A DNA stretch of 64,000 bases, from NCBI RefSeq assembly GCF_000699445.3, contig NC_067199.1:36750902-36814901 (forward strand), given 5' to 3'. The notes below the pieces were generated by a model. That model searched no databases. It had not been told where the DNA came from and saw only the letters and a program-made list of their open reading frames with translations. Of the stretch, positions 31,600-44,349 are shown piece by piece. Origin of the DNA: Schistosoma haematobium (Eukaryota; Platyhelminthes; Trematoda; Strigeidida; Schistosomatidae). Each line of letters starts with the position of its first letter. The first letter of the stretch is position 1. Made by a program: the position numbers and the translations under genes.

Positions 31600-32110
31600 T
31601 CATTCATATGTAACATAGAGCCTGGCACATGTATACATCAGTTGAAGTTGACATATCCCATTACCACAGCGAAATGAGATTGTCAGGTCAAATTTCTGAG
31701 TAGTAGAAGTAGTAACAGTATTAGTGGTAATAGAAAAGATTTGGCATCGAAGATACTGTTCGAGGAGAAAATATAGATTATTAAAACAAAAAAAGTATGA
31801 CGGTTTTAGAAACTTAGATTCCAAGAGAAGATAATGAGTATATTCACCTCCATTATTATAAACGATTTGGAGGGATACCATTCTAGGTGTCTAACGATTG
31901 GTTACGATAATCCCAAGGATCCTAACAAGATAGTCTGCACCCCTTAACACGGCTCAGTCCAACTGTCAGTGAATTCAGAGACTGGTGCTATGTCCTGGTT
32001 TGAACACCCCTTGCTTTCTTTCATTGTCCATCGAGTTAAGTGGTGGTTAGTCATACGTAACACATGTCCCAACCACCTCAGTTAATTTACTTCATCACCA
32101 GTCGATTTGC
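31600..32110 (+). repeat. Dispersed repeat of unknown class
   Basis: It shares AGCCTGGCACATGTATACAT, CATATCCCATTACCACAGCG and CGGCTCAGTCCAACTGTCAG blocks with segments near 37615-38000, 46150-46600 and 50735-50850. No coding signal seen. Confidence 0.55.
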
Positions 32111-32439
32111 TGTTTTCACCTAAAACTCGACCCCTACCTAGGGTGTCAGTGACACCTATGATCGAATCCCAGTAGCCTACGATTATCACCCAATCCTCGT
32201 AACTGTGTCCCATACCCATAAATTAAAACAGCGCGCCACCGAGCATAAAACTCGTCCTTTGGTTGGCGGACGGATATTGCGGCTATACCACAAGGCTAGC
32301 CGAGCATTCTAAATCCATGCCGATATTACTTCAAATACCAGGCCATTCAGGCTGGTGAGATTCTCAAGGTAAGTGAAGTAGTCGATACGCCTAACTACTC
32401 CAGTCCTTATCATTATCTCAGTCCCTAACGTGTCCCAGT

Positions 32440-33190
32440 TCTTAAGCATTAGGGTATTATAAGTTTACAAGCTAATATCTTGTTAGATCGATTCCCGGAA
32501 AATGCGACAATGAGAGCGTTGTCGCTGAAAGGATGTCTATGAGGAAAGCGGATGACACTGATGTGAAGACCGATCCAAGCTACCAATCCTAGTGACTTCC
32601 CCACAAGCTCGGACTCGCAAAGTAGTGTTAAAGTAAAGAGCCTGCACAAAATTGATATTCTTATTCGGTACGTCTTCCAGTGACAGACACTAACACAGAA
32701 CCTCACGATCAACAGAATTGAATGCCGCCTTAATGTAAACTATAGTCGGACGTCAGAAAATATGTTTATATGTATGCATAAGCTTCAGAATCTGCCGAAG
32801 CGTGAATGTTTGGTCTATACATACACGTCTAGGTAAAAAAAAAAAACTATCCTGGTTTTGTAGAGTTTGCTCTTCACGAGCTCTAGCTGGATGTCGAAGT
32901 ATTATTGAGGTCGATGTTTTAGACACTATATCAGTTAAACTGATTCCTCTGTAACTCTCACTGGATGATTTTTGTCCTTCCTCATAATCTGAAACGATCA
33001 GCGATCGAGACCAGTCAGATGGGATTATGTCCAAATCCCAGATTTTAGCCAAGATTTCAGTAAATCTAACTGCTGAAGCTGGCCCACCATCCTTAAAAAT
33101 CTCAGGGACTAGTCTATCAAGTCCTGATGTCCTCCATCGTTTTGCATTTCTTATAGCTTTTTGAACCTTACTAAGAGTTAGAGTACATAT
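32440..33190 (-). mobile_element. LINE reverse-transcriptase fragment
   Basis: Minus-strand frames read IIPSDWSRSLIV, SSESYRGISLTDIVSK, then FTLRQILKLMHTYK and a broken AAFDSVD-like piece, the reverse-transcriptase fingers and palm of a LINE. Frameshifted and truncated. Confidence 0.75.
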
Positions 33191-33214
33191 ATCAAGTTAA
33201 TTACCTGCCTTCAA

Positions 33215-33320
33215 ATTTAAAGGACCTAGGTTCGATTTCCGGTAGCTAGGTCATAGGTGTGTACTTCTACAGAGCCCTATACTAGGATGAAACAACTGTC
33301 CTTTGTTTTCTGACATTTAA
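33215..33320 (+). repeat. tRNA-derived SINE, degenerate
   Basis: Traces remain: GGTTCGATTTCCGG-like B-box and ACTAGGATGAAAC. The ribozyme core has been lost. Confidence 0.4.
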
Positions 33321-33610
33321 TGGTTTTCTAAATAATCCATAGTATAAACTATAAAAATTCAACAGTATTTACACCCCCCGCCCAAACTAACACCATAAAA
33401 ATGACCAGTAGCTTTACACAAATATTGATGTGATCACCAGAAACAATTGAAAAGAAATAATTTATTTATGAGATACCTAGAAACTTTAAATGCGACAATA
33501 TAAAAATCTTTCAGTAATAATAAAATGCAATGAATCAATGGATGAATTATGTTAAAAAGTGATAAAAGAGGGGATTAGAAAAAAAATAGCTCTAGAAAGG
33601 AAAAAGAAAA

Positions 33611-33814
33611 TTAATCTAATTTAGTCCAATCAATTGGTTTAATGCCATGTTGTTTTAAGTATTCATTTGCTTTTTCAAAGTGTCCACAACCAAAAAATCC
33701 ACGACTAGCTGATAAAGGTGATGGATGCGGTGCATTAAGTACTAAATGACGTTTACGATCAACTGATTGGCCTTGTTTTTGAGCACTTGCACCCCAAAGC
33801 ATAAAAACTAAATT
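33611..33814 (-). CDS. UNG: UNG last exon
   Basis: Acceptor TTTATAG|AAT; encodes [15 protein letters not shown] through HPSPLS to the stop. Phase 0. Confidence 0.9.
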   Translation of the reverse strand, partial: NLVFMLWGASAQKQGQSVDRKRHLVLNAPHPSPLSASRGFFGCGHFEKANEYLKQHGIKPIDWTKLD

Positions 33815-36800
33815 CTATAAATAATATTATGAAAAGAATAAAAAATTAAAAACAAATTATCATTTTGTTCAAAATAGTATGGAAATAGGTATAGAAATAA
33901 AACATTGGGAGGTATATGAATAGATCATTTTAATTTGATGAATATTGCCTCTTCTTACTGGTACAATGGGGCGGTTGTCCCCGTTTGTGTTCTCGTTCAC
34001 TACATTTAGTGTCGCTGCCAACCAGGAGGCGGAAAGGGTGTTGTTCTGCGGACGCCGTTGCAGGGCCTAGAGATGAGGTGCTATTTGGGGCAGTCTGTTG
34101 CGGGAAAGTGACGTCGAGTAGAATGTCCTGGCAGTGACACCAAATGTATTTGAACACAAAATTACAGAATATCTTAGCAAAATCTGAGAATCAGTTGCAA
34201 AATGTCAAACAATTGTCTCAGATTTGATTGTTCGTTCATTCTCACACCAGTCATTCTCTGCTCACGTTCTCTTTCCTTCGATCTTCTTAACATTTTGCCA
34301 CCAGGCGTTTCACTTTCGTTTAATGATACATACTACTTATATCTGTAGACATCAGTAGTAGAAAATCAACGAGTAGTGAACAGTTGTTTACTCTTGGGCA
34401 ATGATTCAATCCTACAGTGTACAAATACTTTAAAAAAGTAGTTAATATACATGATCTTACATTTCGATTTTTATTTAAATAACGAATAGCAGCATCTGTT
34501 AGAAATTCCCATCCTTTATCTTTGTGCGAATTAGGTGTTGAAGAGCGAACAGTCAGTACAGCATTCAACAGTAATACACCTTGTTTAGCCCATCCAGTTA
34601 AATCACCATGTTTTGGTGGCCAATTATCATTAGAATTTGCCAAATTCATACTTGAACTAATTTCTTTGTACATGTTGATAAGACTTGGCGGTGCTGGTAC
34701 TGGTCGACATACAGAAAATGCTAAACCATGTGCTTGTCTTGGTCCATGATATGGATCTTGTCCTAAGATTACAACATGTATATCTGTTGGTAAGCATAAT
34801 TTAGTCCATGTGAAAATCTGAACAGGATCAAATCAATAATTTAATTGGTTAGTGTATCTTAAAAAAATACAAACGGCAATTTTAATGAACACACTTGTAA
34901 GTAATCCATGTAAGAATATGTTCCAGCTTAGTACATAGTTTAATAATTGGTGTAAGAGTAAGTTGAAAGAAACCTAGGGGCGGACAAACTATGACACATA
35001 CCATGTGTTCATGATACCATTGACTACCAAACTGTACCATTTTAATAGGTGTAGACTACAATTCATATTCAATAGTGATTTAGTGAAAGAAGAATTATTG
35101 TTCATAATTGTCGCACAGAGTTCTAATAAAAAAAATGTAACTCAGATGAAAACAAAAATGGTGTATTCAAAATAAATTGATTTTTCCAAGAATTGATTAG
35201 TCTGTATATCATATAGTTAAATGCAAAAATTAAAGAAATGAAAATCATTGAAATTATGAACCGATTTAATTTAGATCATCACTGAAAATCCTGGAACATT
35301 GAACATACGTTGCATACATTCCTTCGGTATAAATGGTGTGTCAAATATATACATAACTTGAGCTATTAAGGACTATCATGAAACTTTTTTAAATCTCTCA
35401 TGATAATTGTGAACTTTTAAGAAGGCATAGTAAATAAAGTAGCTCTTTTTGAAAGGCTTAATTGTTTTAGACAGTACTGTTAAGAATATGCGGCAAGTGT
35501 GAATTTATTGTATTGCAACTATATTACTTACAAGTAATTCGTATTGATTCTATTATCTTGTAATTTGTTAATTATATTAACTCTTGACAGACTAACTGTT
35601 CTCTTATTGGTTATTGCATATTTTGTTTGGATACCTTATTTTGAATGTAAAGTTGAGAATGGACTGTTGTTGTTGTTGTTGCGTTTATCGCCTTGAAAGT
35701 GAATTAAGTTAATCATCATTGATTATAATATTATCTATTATTTTACATCTTTTCACATATAAATATTTGTGAGAAGCCAAGACAGTATTTTGGACTAAAC
35801 CGAAATCAGGTGCGTTATTCTAGTAAATTGGACACCAAAAAAACCTTAACTTTCCCTTATTGATGAAGATAACGAACAAATGAGGTCTAGTGTTTTCCAA
35901 CTTTCGATTCCTTGTCCGGATGAATGCTGATAAACATAACTGTGGAAAGTCCTCTGTGCTCAAGGTTCTAGAAAAAACCGACTAGGTCTGACAAAGAAGT
36001 GAAACGGTAAGATAGTTGCAGGTTCTGACCTTTGAACAATCCTGGGGATGTATTGAACGATAGTAACAGAGATGGAATGAAAGTAAGACTACAAGTTGAG
36101 AGTACTTTAATAACCTAAGGTCACGTATTTGTTAAACAAGGTTCTTCCTATAATCATAAAAACAGAGGTATAAGCTACAAGAGTACTGTGATCCAATGAA
36201 TCATACTTTAGTTCAGTGGGAGGTGATCAATAAAAGAAATTATCAAAATATGTGCTTATAATGTTTTATCGTAAATGAAATTATAAAACAAAGCGAAATT
36301 GAGGGTAAAATCTCCGTACATAACATCCATTAAACAGGGTGAGAAATCACTCAGAAATTTAGATTCTACCCAACGACGTTGGAAAACCCTGATTCCAAAC
36401 CAATGGTGCACATGGACTCCAGTATCCTGAAGGAACAAATGGTGTATGAACCAACTATTGGTCACCGGCTACCATGGGACTGAATCTCCTGATGTTGCTT
36501 CACTGCCTTGTGGATTAGACCTTTAGGTTGAAGGCTTCGGGCGTGGCTTCTTAAGAAAACCACCTGCTTCGGTTTGAGCACCCAGGCAGTATCATTTCCC
36601 ACACACAAATCAAGTGACTTGTATGGTGCATATTTATTCGGTGCCCCTTTGTATCAGTATTTATGTGTTCAAATAAATGTTGATCTACACAAAGATTTAG
36701 ATATAATGTAATTTTATGCACAATATTCTTTGGAAAAAAACAATCGCAACATACTTGTTCAATAGGTGGATAAATTGTTACTCCACTATTTTGTTCTTTA

Positions 36801-38649
36801 GCAATAAAATCAGCTAATTGTTGAAATTTATCATGTTCAATTTGTTCCAATAATATAGCAAACCATTCATTTGATATACCTTGAATTAAATTTAATACAT
36901 TTTTATTGGATCGATTAGTTAATCTTCGTCGACATTCAGCTAACATTTTATTTACAGCTGATTTATCTAATTCTGTAGATTTGAATAAATGTTTTGTATT
37001 GCCAATTAAACTGAATGAATGATTATTCATTGGTGATAAAGGTTTCATATTCGGTGTATTTGCTATAAGGAAAAAGAATCATTGATGTATGAAGGAAAAG
37101 AGTACAAAGTCAACATAGACATTTTCATAAAAAATTCATTAAATAGTTTGAAAGTACTTAGTAGTTCGTAAGCAATGATGGATAGTGGCTAGTAGTGGAA
37201 TTATTGCTTACAAATAGCTTGTGAATTAAGGTAATATCAAGGCATACGCACAGTATGCAAATATGCCAATAACAGACTGATCAATTGCAGTCTTAAACCT
37301 CAATGGGAAGATACAAGCCAAACAATACCAAGTGAATTTACTTGATAGTTCGTTTAACTGATCAAAAATAAGAATGAAATTTATTCTATCCTTTCTGAAT
37401 AATCACACAATAACGTTAAAATCGTTTTTCATCATAGATTGATAATAGTTGGATGATGAATAGCGACATACTAGATGAATGTTTTTTTTTATTCTTCATA
37501 TAAAAGATACTCATAACTCTATATTAAAACAATTTCTACAAAAAATTATGTTTGTATCTTAATTAGTGTAGGGAAAGGCGACATTCTTAGCATTATTGAA
37601 GCTATAAAAGGAATCGGTCAATTATAATCAACGTAGAACCTGGCACATACGTAAATCAGTTTATGTTGTCACACTACATCAACACAGAACAATAAAGTGC
37701 ACAAGACAAGCGTTAGAGTAGTAGAAATAGCAACAGTATCGATTGTAGTATTAAACATTAGACATAGAAGATTTGATTTGTGAAAGAATAAACAGTATAA
37801 GATCATTTAAAAGTTAAAATCTAATAAAGGAAAATTTGTGAATGGATCTACACCATTGTAAACGATTGTGGACCATGTTACATAAGATCTCTAACCTCTG
37901 ATTACGTATAATAATTGTAAGCACGTCAACTGTACAATTTACAGTTCAACAGTCAATGACTTCATGGACTGATACCATATTTTGATTTGAAGAGTACATT
38001 ACTTATTCATGATTTATAACAACGTTCACCAACGATAAACGCTAGTCACTTCTTAATTTCCCTTAATTTCTAAACACAACTAACCGAATCAAAGTTAATC
38101 AATATTCAACTTGACCAAAATGAACGGCAAACAGTACAAATGATCTCAATTTAATTGACAATAATTTGACAAGGAATAATTGTTAGGTAATTGAAAATTC
38201 TTAAGTAGTATATTCTACTTTTGTTAACACTAATCAAGTAAAATATAATTGTCATCTTAAATAGTTTGTTCATCAATACCTGGGTAAGTAGGCTCACATT
38301 AGAATGTGACATTAGAAGCTTGAATGAAAATACATTTTTCAATTGGTATGATACAGTTTAACAAGTAGCAATAACAACTACACAAATTTTTACGACAATA
38401 AACAATATGTGAAGACGGTATAAGCATAATATTGAATCACTAACTAGTTGACGGTGATATTGTCCCAGTAGTAGGCGATTTATTTTCATCACTGAACAGA
38501 AGTTTAGAAGGTGGATCAGAATCTCCTCCCTCACATTCTGACGAACTAAGTTTCCGCTTCAATTCCCCTTGAGTTGGTGTTGTAGATGTTCGAGAAAAAA
38601 ATGAAGTCAAAGTTCTTTGACTTGATTGAGAGAGTTTACTTGATGATGC
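33611..38649 (-). CDS. UNG: Uracil-DNA glycosylase, 5' exon not found
   Basis: Minus-strand exons 38649-38445, 37062-36755, 34817-34461 and 33814-33611 total 1,074 nt in one frame (357 residues plus stop). UNG removes uracil from DNA to start base-excision repair. Seen: the catalytic water-activating loop [18 protein letters not shown], the [17 protein letters not shown] strand, [14 protein letters not shown] (DNA-intercalation loop with the catalytic His), and the usual ending KPIDWTKLD. The first listed exon has SQRTLTSFF, a PIP box (QxxLxxFF) like that at the N-terminus of nuclear UNG2, then an S/T-rich linker and KRK. That exon starts at a splice acceptor with no ATG, so a start exon must lie upstream. 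The catalytic part is certain; inclusion of the PIP exon is likely. Confidence 0.88.
33930..34310. repeat. GC-rich repeat piece in a UNG intron
   Basis: A sharply GC-richer block (GCGGTTGTCCCCG, GGGCAGTCTGTTGCGGGAAA) within AT-rich intron sequence suggests an inserted element, perhaps an LTR remnant. No coding match. Confidence 0.35.
34461..34817 (-). CDS. UNG: UNG catalytic exon
   Basis: Acceptor CTGTTCAG|ATT, donor AAT|GTAAGA, 119 codons in phase 0. Holds [19 protein letters not shown], the DPYH motif and [17 protein letters not shown], then SHKDKGWE. Confidence 0.92.
36405..36685 (+). mobile_element. ~470-bp retroelement, 3' part
   Basis: Plus-oriented partial copy in a UNG intron, ending GGTGCCCCTTTGTATCAGTA then TTCAAATAAATG. 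Confidence 0.7.
36755..37062 (-). CDS. UNG: UNG exon before the catalytic exon
   Basis: Acceptor CCTTATAG|CA, donor CAA|GTATGT. Encodes ...[19 protein letters not shown]...YPPIEQ, aligning with the region that precedes VFTWTQ in human UNG. An internal ATG at 37048 is an alternative start if the upstream PIP exon is skipped. Confidence 0.82.
37615..38000 (+). repeat. Dispersed repeat of unknown class
   Basis: Second copy of the family described at 31600 (ACGTAGAACCTGGCACATAC; TACACCATTGTAAACGATT). Confidence 0.5.
38445..38649 (-). CDS. UNG: Probable UNG N-terminal exon with PIP box
   Basis: Between acceptor ATTTTAG|GCA and donor ACTA|GTTAGT. Encodes [16 protein letters not shown] and later [10 protein letters not shown]. 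The PIP box and phase-1 fit to the next exon argue for UNG. The donor is not optimal, and reading through gives a stop three codons later. Confidence 0.6.
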
Positions 38650-41268
38650 CTAAAATTCCCAAAAGAAAATCGAAATAAACGCTAACACAAAAGAGGAACA
38701 TAGACGGTAATATAAATAACTGCAAATCAATAAAAAAAATTCTATTAGAAAGATATGATAATACAATTCTGAATAATCAGAAATGTAAACTTCACATTTG
38801 AAGATGGTGAAATAATCAAAGATAAAATCAAATCACTTTCAAAAAGCATAAAGACTTTCAATCAAAACCAGTAAACGTGTATCATGTATTAATCACAAAC
38901 GAAAAAAATGACCTCTCAACCAGACCAATTAATAATCACTGAATCCAATCAATATTTCTGACGTAAACCTTTGAAATTCGATGTATTACCTAATTTTAGT
39001 TCTACAAATCGACTAAAGTAGTCGTTGTCTGAGAATGGATAGAGAAAAACGGATGCTAGTTTAATTGAGTTTAGAAATATTCTGTCAAAGAAATCAACCA
39101 CAGTTTTGCTTTTCTCATTGGAGACTTTCATGAATATAGGCTCAACATCTTTTGCATTTCATAATGTTTTACATAAACTCTGACAATCATGTGATAGCGA
39201 AAATTTTACCTTTTCTTAGCAAGCAAATACTAGAGGTTAAGAAGCACAATTAGTAATTATATTCCGACCAAATCATCCAAACAAGTGTGAATAGGGAAAT
39301 CCATCAGCATATCAATAATTTGTAGTTAAAAGCTTTTGATTGTTTCTACTACATTTTACGACAGAATAAATAGATAGAGATTAAGAGGTAAGAATGATTG
39401 ATATTAATCCATCATTACCTATTTCAAAGGTTAATATTTGAATTATTATCTCTTATTAACCAAAATATATTTTGCTTGGTTAAGAAGTACATCTTTATTG
39501 AAGAATTCGATACAGAACAACGAAATGATTGTCAAGGATTTTTTATTCTGATTCATATTTGTTAATGCTTTAGAAAAAGTTGGTCGTTGTCATGAGTTTC
39601 TTTAGTGTCTAGACACGCAGTTAGCAACAGAATTCACATTTTATTGGATCTAGCCTAAAAACTATCAAAGCATACGTAGATATTATTTGCCATGTATTTC
39701 CTTATTCTAATCAAGTAATGTATAAAAGATTGTTGACGGTAACTTAATCTATTGGTTCCACAATGGTTCCCTGGATAAGCACACACACACAGAGAGACTC
39801 AAACACATTCATATAAATCCATCTATATTGAAAATATAAAACGATGAATAAACAGAAAGCATATATTTCTTTCACAATAAGTATTACTTTCTTTCAAAAA
39901 TAAAAGAAAGCAATCATGCTGTAGAAATTATCAAGATGTACAATTGCTCGAAACATAAAACCAAGTTCTCAATGAATTCATCATCATATACAACAATGGT
40001 ATAAGTGATAACATGCAAACAGTTCAGAGTAAGTTTATGATTTATCCATTAACAATCACCGTTTCATATGTTCAGCACTGATTATCTCAACGTTAACACT
40101 TTGAACACGGAACAGTATCAAGCATTATCTATCACATAAAGTTAGAATAAATTCAACTACACAGAGAAATCAGTACAAAGAATGTGTGTATATGTATGTA
40201 TACAGACTTCATTGCTACTGGGCTGAACATAGTTTTCACAGTATTCGTAACCATAAAAACTATTTTATAAAGTCTCATTTATTCACATAACTAAAGAAAG
40301 TACTTAATGTGAAGTACTGCAAGAAAGAAAGAAAAAAACAAATAAATTATTTGTTGTAATTGTTCAACAGAATTTCTCTTGACTTAAACATAATATATCA
40401 AATAAAATACGCGAAAGTCAAAACGTGCATAAACAAGTCGTCAATTAAGAAAATAGCCAACAAAAACATGTTGGATAGAGATAGAAATAGAATAAAGTGT
40501 AGTAATTGTGCAAATGAAATGAAATAATAGTGCTTGATACAAAATAATATTGTCTCGATGTGTATATGTTTAGGTCAACGAATTTAGTAGTATGGATACA
40601 AACATATGCGTAATAATAGATAAACAGAGCATGAATACACAATTTAAAGGTATATAATGACAATGTATCACAATGGGTTTCTTTTCTTTAATTGGACAAT
40701 TGACGAGCACCGATCATAGCAGAGAATAAAAATAACACAACAACTATTAGACTGTTTTCCATGTGATAACAATTTTTTGAATGAAAAAAAAACACATTGG
40801 AGACAATTAACCAGTTACACAGGGCGTTATATTACTGGAGAAAGACTAAACATTTAACACAAATAGAGTCAAATGTTTAAGCGACAAAAATAAACCCACC
40901 AATTGTGAGATTCACTATAAAAGTATGAATCAATGGATGAAAATAAGAATAAAAATCCATAGTAGATAAGTTAATTTCGGAGGGATAAATTAATCAACAC
41001 TTATATGAATATATAATTGATATGATATATGATATAATGTGTAAAACAAAAGTTATTTAATTCAGATCAGTTTATAAAAGAACAACTTTGTTTCATTCAT
41101 ATTGATCAGCATGTATATACGTCTCACGATGTGTGTGTGTGTTTCGGTTGGTTGTTTCGATGAAAAATACTGTTCTGTAATTGAACAAAATATAATCGAT
41201 GGTCTTCATGAATTAATTCCTTATCAATTATAATAATGTACACGTCTGTAAAGGAAATTAAAAAAAAC

Positions 41269-41332
<64 letters not shown>

Positions 41333-41390
41333 GATAGTGTCAGTGAGTTAATAATACAGCGGATAAGAAAAGCTCCGTAAAAGAAAAATC
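38650..41390. other. Unassigned stretch
   Basis: AT-rich, with no recognised gene or repeat apart from short simple repeats. The missing first exon of UNG may be here but cannot be picked out. Confidence 0.35.
41268..41328. repeat. (TA)n microsatellite
   Basis: About 29 uninterrupted TA units. Confidence 0.97.
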
Positions 41391-41395
41391 ATCCA

Positions 41396-42310
41396 ATGCA
41401 GTTAGATAATATGCCATATTCTACAAATAATCGGTCATTAGAACAGGAAATAAAGACAAACTTGCTGTGTTTACGTACATTTATCAATTCAATCGCTCCT
41501 GTGACAAATAGGTAAGTACATAATTACCGAATTCTTCAAAGATCATAATCCATTTCGTTAAGTAAGGGATAGTTGAAATCGATTAAGACATTTATACTGT
41601 TTCATGTAATTGGTACGGAGCATCAAGTAAACGTAAACAATGTATTTATAATTATTCACTAGATTCCATCGACCATACCATGTAGTTTAGTTATAAAACT
41701 TTTGAATATAGCTACAAACAACAGTATCCAATTCAGAGAACCGGATCTTTGTCTCTAGGTGAAATGTGTAATTTGGCTATTTAAAAAAAAGCCAAAAGTT
41801 CATTGAGTTATAATCACCTTATTACATGATCTCTTTATCCAATCTATTTTCTCAAAATTTTGTTGTAACATGCTCTATTATTTACATTTACTTAATTGTT
41901 ATTATTATTATTCGACTTCTTATCAAAATGTTGACAGTTCGCTTTATACTATACGATACAATCTATTGTCATATATATTCCAATTCGTTCATTTATTCAT
42001 TAATATCTTTGAATATTTATAACGGTATCCATTCTAACTTTTTAATTACATGTAACCCAATTCAAATCTTATCCTACCAACTGCTAGTTTCAATTTCTTG
42101 ATTGTCTAGATATTACTCTTGTGTTTCTAATAATTAAGTTTGATTGGTTTTATTGCTAAAATATAAGTCTATTCTGTATGTTTACTGAATAATTGATTGA
42201 CTTTTTCCTTTGATCATTTGTATTTCAGATTTCTTCACACGTTCACCTACAGCACAAAACATACCTTCAATCCATCTATGAACCGCTACAATATATTTGT
42301 ATCTTATTGA
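41396..42310 (+). CDS. Possible small two-exon gene (65 residues)
   Basis: Exon 41396-41511 starts MQLDNMPYSTNNRSLEQE and ends exactly at a consensus donor AG|GTAAGT. A strong acceptor (pyrimidine-rich TTGTATTTCAG) precedes exon 42229-42310, which continues in frame to TGA. I do not recognise the product. Against it: small size, AT-rich setting, a similarly long reading frame on the opposite strand of exon 2 (about 42342-42186), and another donor-like GTATGT at 42362 that would extend exon 2 in a different frame. Confidence 0.3.
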
Positions 42311-42639
42311 AGGATTTAATCTAATGGTAATTCTAGCCATTTTGATCGAGATGCATATGACAGTATGTATATATTAGTAGAGATATTGTGAAAAAATCAA
42401 TTAATTAATTGCGAAAAAACATTTCTCCCCCCCTATTTTGTTATTTTCTAAATGATAGAAAAATTAATAATACTACGAATCACTTTTCAGTCGATCCAAG
42501 TTAATAAAAACCTTTCAGTAATAACAGCTGCAAAACAATTCAGCAATAACGTTACTATGGTTAAAAATTCTTACAGTGATTCATTTATTTATTCTAAGAA
42601 AATAAAAAAGTTAAGGGGGCAACAAGACAAGTGTTAAAC

Positions 42640-43850
42640 CAGAACAAATGTGGGAGAATTCTTTCACATAAAATTGTTATGATAAACTTTCTACTGTACA
42701 AAATTACTAATTGGATTATTGTATTTTTTAGATTTCCTGTATTATAAGTTTCCGATAGGTATTAATTGTTGTTAAACTTCTTTACCATTGCTTAACTAAT
42801 TTTTCCCCTATAGTACTATTCTCTATTCTTTGTTTGTTGCGCATAAACTGTGACCTCCTATGATCTGAAATATCCGTCTAGTAAATCATGTATATAAATT
42901 GATGAGTGTTTGAAGCATATGAATACAAGGTTTGGCTGCTTTTTTATTCTTACTTGAGAATGACTACTGGACTAGATGAGAGTGTTCATCCTAGACTAAT
43001 AGGCGTTAAGAATTACCTCGGTTGATCCTCAGGTTAAATTGTTTGTCAGTCAGCGATTCAATTAAGGCATATATATGAAGAACAAAGACAGTAACAATAA
43101 GACTAGCAAATAGGGTTTAGATTTGAAGTTAGTGAATGTGAGAATGCTTTGTAGCCATAATGAATAATTAGACAGATAGTTTAAATTAAAATCCAAACTT
43201 TAAGTGACCTAGGAAAATTCAATGTTATATTTTAATGTCAAGTTGATGGTTGGAGGTAGTTATCAGGAAACCCTACTTGATCCAGGTTTTGTGTTAATTT
43301 TCACTCGTTAGAAAAGTGTAGTTGTAATCTTGAGGGTACTGTTGGTCACTAGTTGATCCGATCCCATGTCACCCAACTTCACTGTTACAGGTGTAACCAC
43401 TGAGTTATTCAGATAGTCACTGCCCATCTATAAGAAGGAATTGACATACATGGCATTGGTCGCTACTAAATGATCGCTTTCTCATTATCATTTCATAATT
43501 ACCCAAAGTTGACTGCTTTCTTTAATTCTATCCTGATTATCAAGTAATATTGGTAGGTTCTGCCTTGTACCTAGTTCATATGTTAAGGATAACAGCTATC
43601 CACCGTAGTATTTTGAACTTGACGCAAAAATTTAGGAGCTGTTATTTTAAATCTGGTTTCTGTGGCAGTATGGTTTATTTACATTTGCTGAAATAGTCAC
43701 AAAAAATGAATTAACGAACATAACCTACTTAATTAATCGGTAGGGTCATTCAAAAAGTAAAGATCAAATTTTGATAGTGTAATTATTAAGATCAAATGTT
43801 CAAATGACTCCGATTATCGGTAGAAATTTAAAAATCCATGATTTGGAACA
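42640..43850. other. Unassigned stretch
   Basis: No gene seen. The phrase GGTTGGAGGTAGT near 43250 recurs near 61010, so part of it is a dispersed repeat. Confidence 0.35.
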
Positions 43851-43858
43851 AATTTAAA

Positions 43859-44344
43859 ATGAATTTTGATCATTTACTTCCCTTACTACGTACAGACTGG
43901 TGTACTTGGGTAGCAGGCATATATTAAGTTTGAGAAATAGTGATCATGTTGTTTGAAACCTTCAAACCCTATCACAGTCCGAACATTCAAATGATATTGT
44001 CAATCGGCTTAGTATGTAGGGCTGTAAATGGTTGTTTAGACAGACCACTACAGTATCTTTTGAAAAGCATATATTACGCTACCTATCTAAATGCAATATA
44101 TGAAGTACAGTGTTATATACTGCCATGTTCAACAAAGCTTTTAAAGACAATGTTTGGAAACAAAATTTCCAGCGACATCTACTTGGGAGTTCAACATAGT
44201 TTTCAAACTGTAACGACTACTCTTAATTTTCATTCAAGGCCTTCAGGTAGTGATATTTTGACAACACATATCATACCTAATTGCAACGGTTTTTTATTGA
44301 CTCATTTATTAGATATAGATTTATGTACTCGGCTTCAAGCGTGA
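43859..44344 (+). pseudogene. Unknown reading frame, possibly a decayed gene or repeat
   Basis: One frame is open for 22 codons from ATG 43859 (MNFDHLLPLLRTDWCTW...), meets two close stops, then is open for 134 codons to 44344. The length is unusual for this AT-rich sequence and the two halves share the frame, so it may be a coding remnant. I recognise no family. Confidence 0.25.
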
Positions 44345-44349
44345 AAGTT

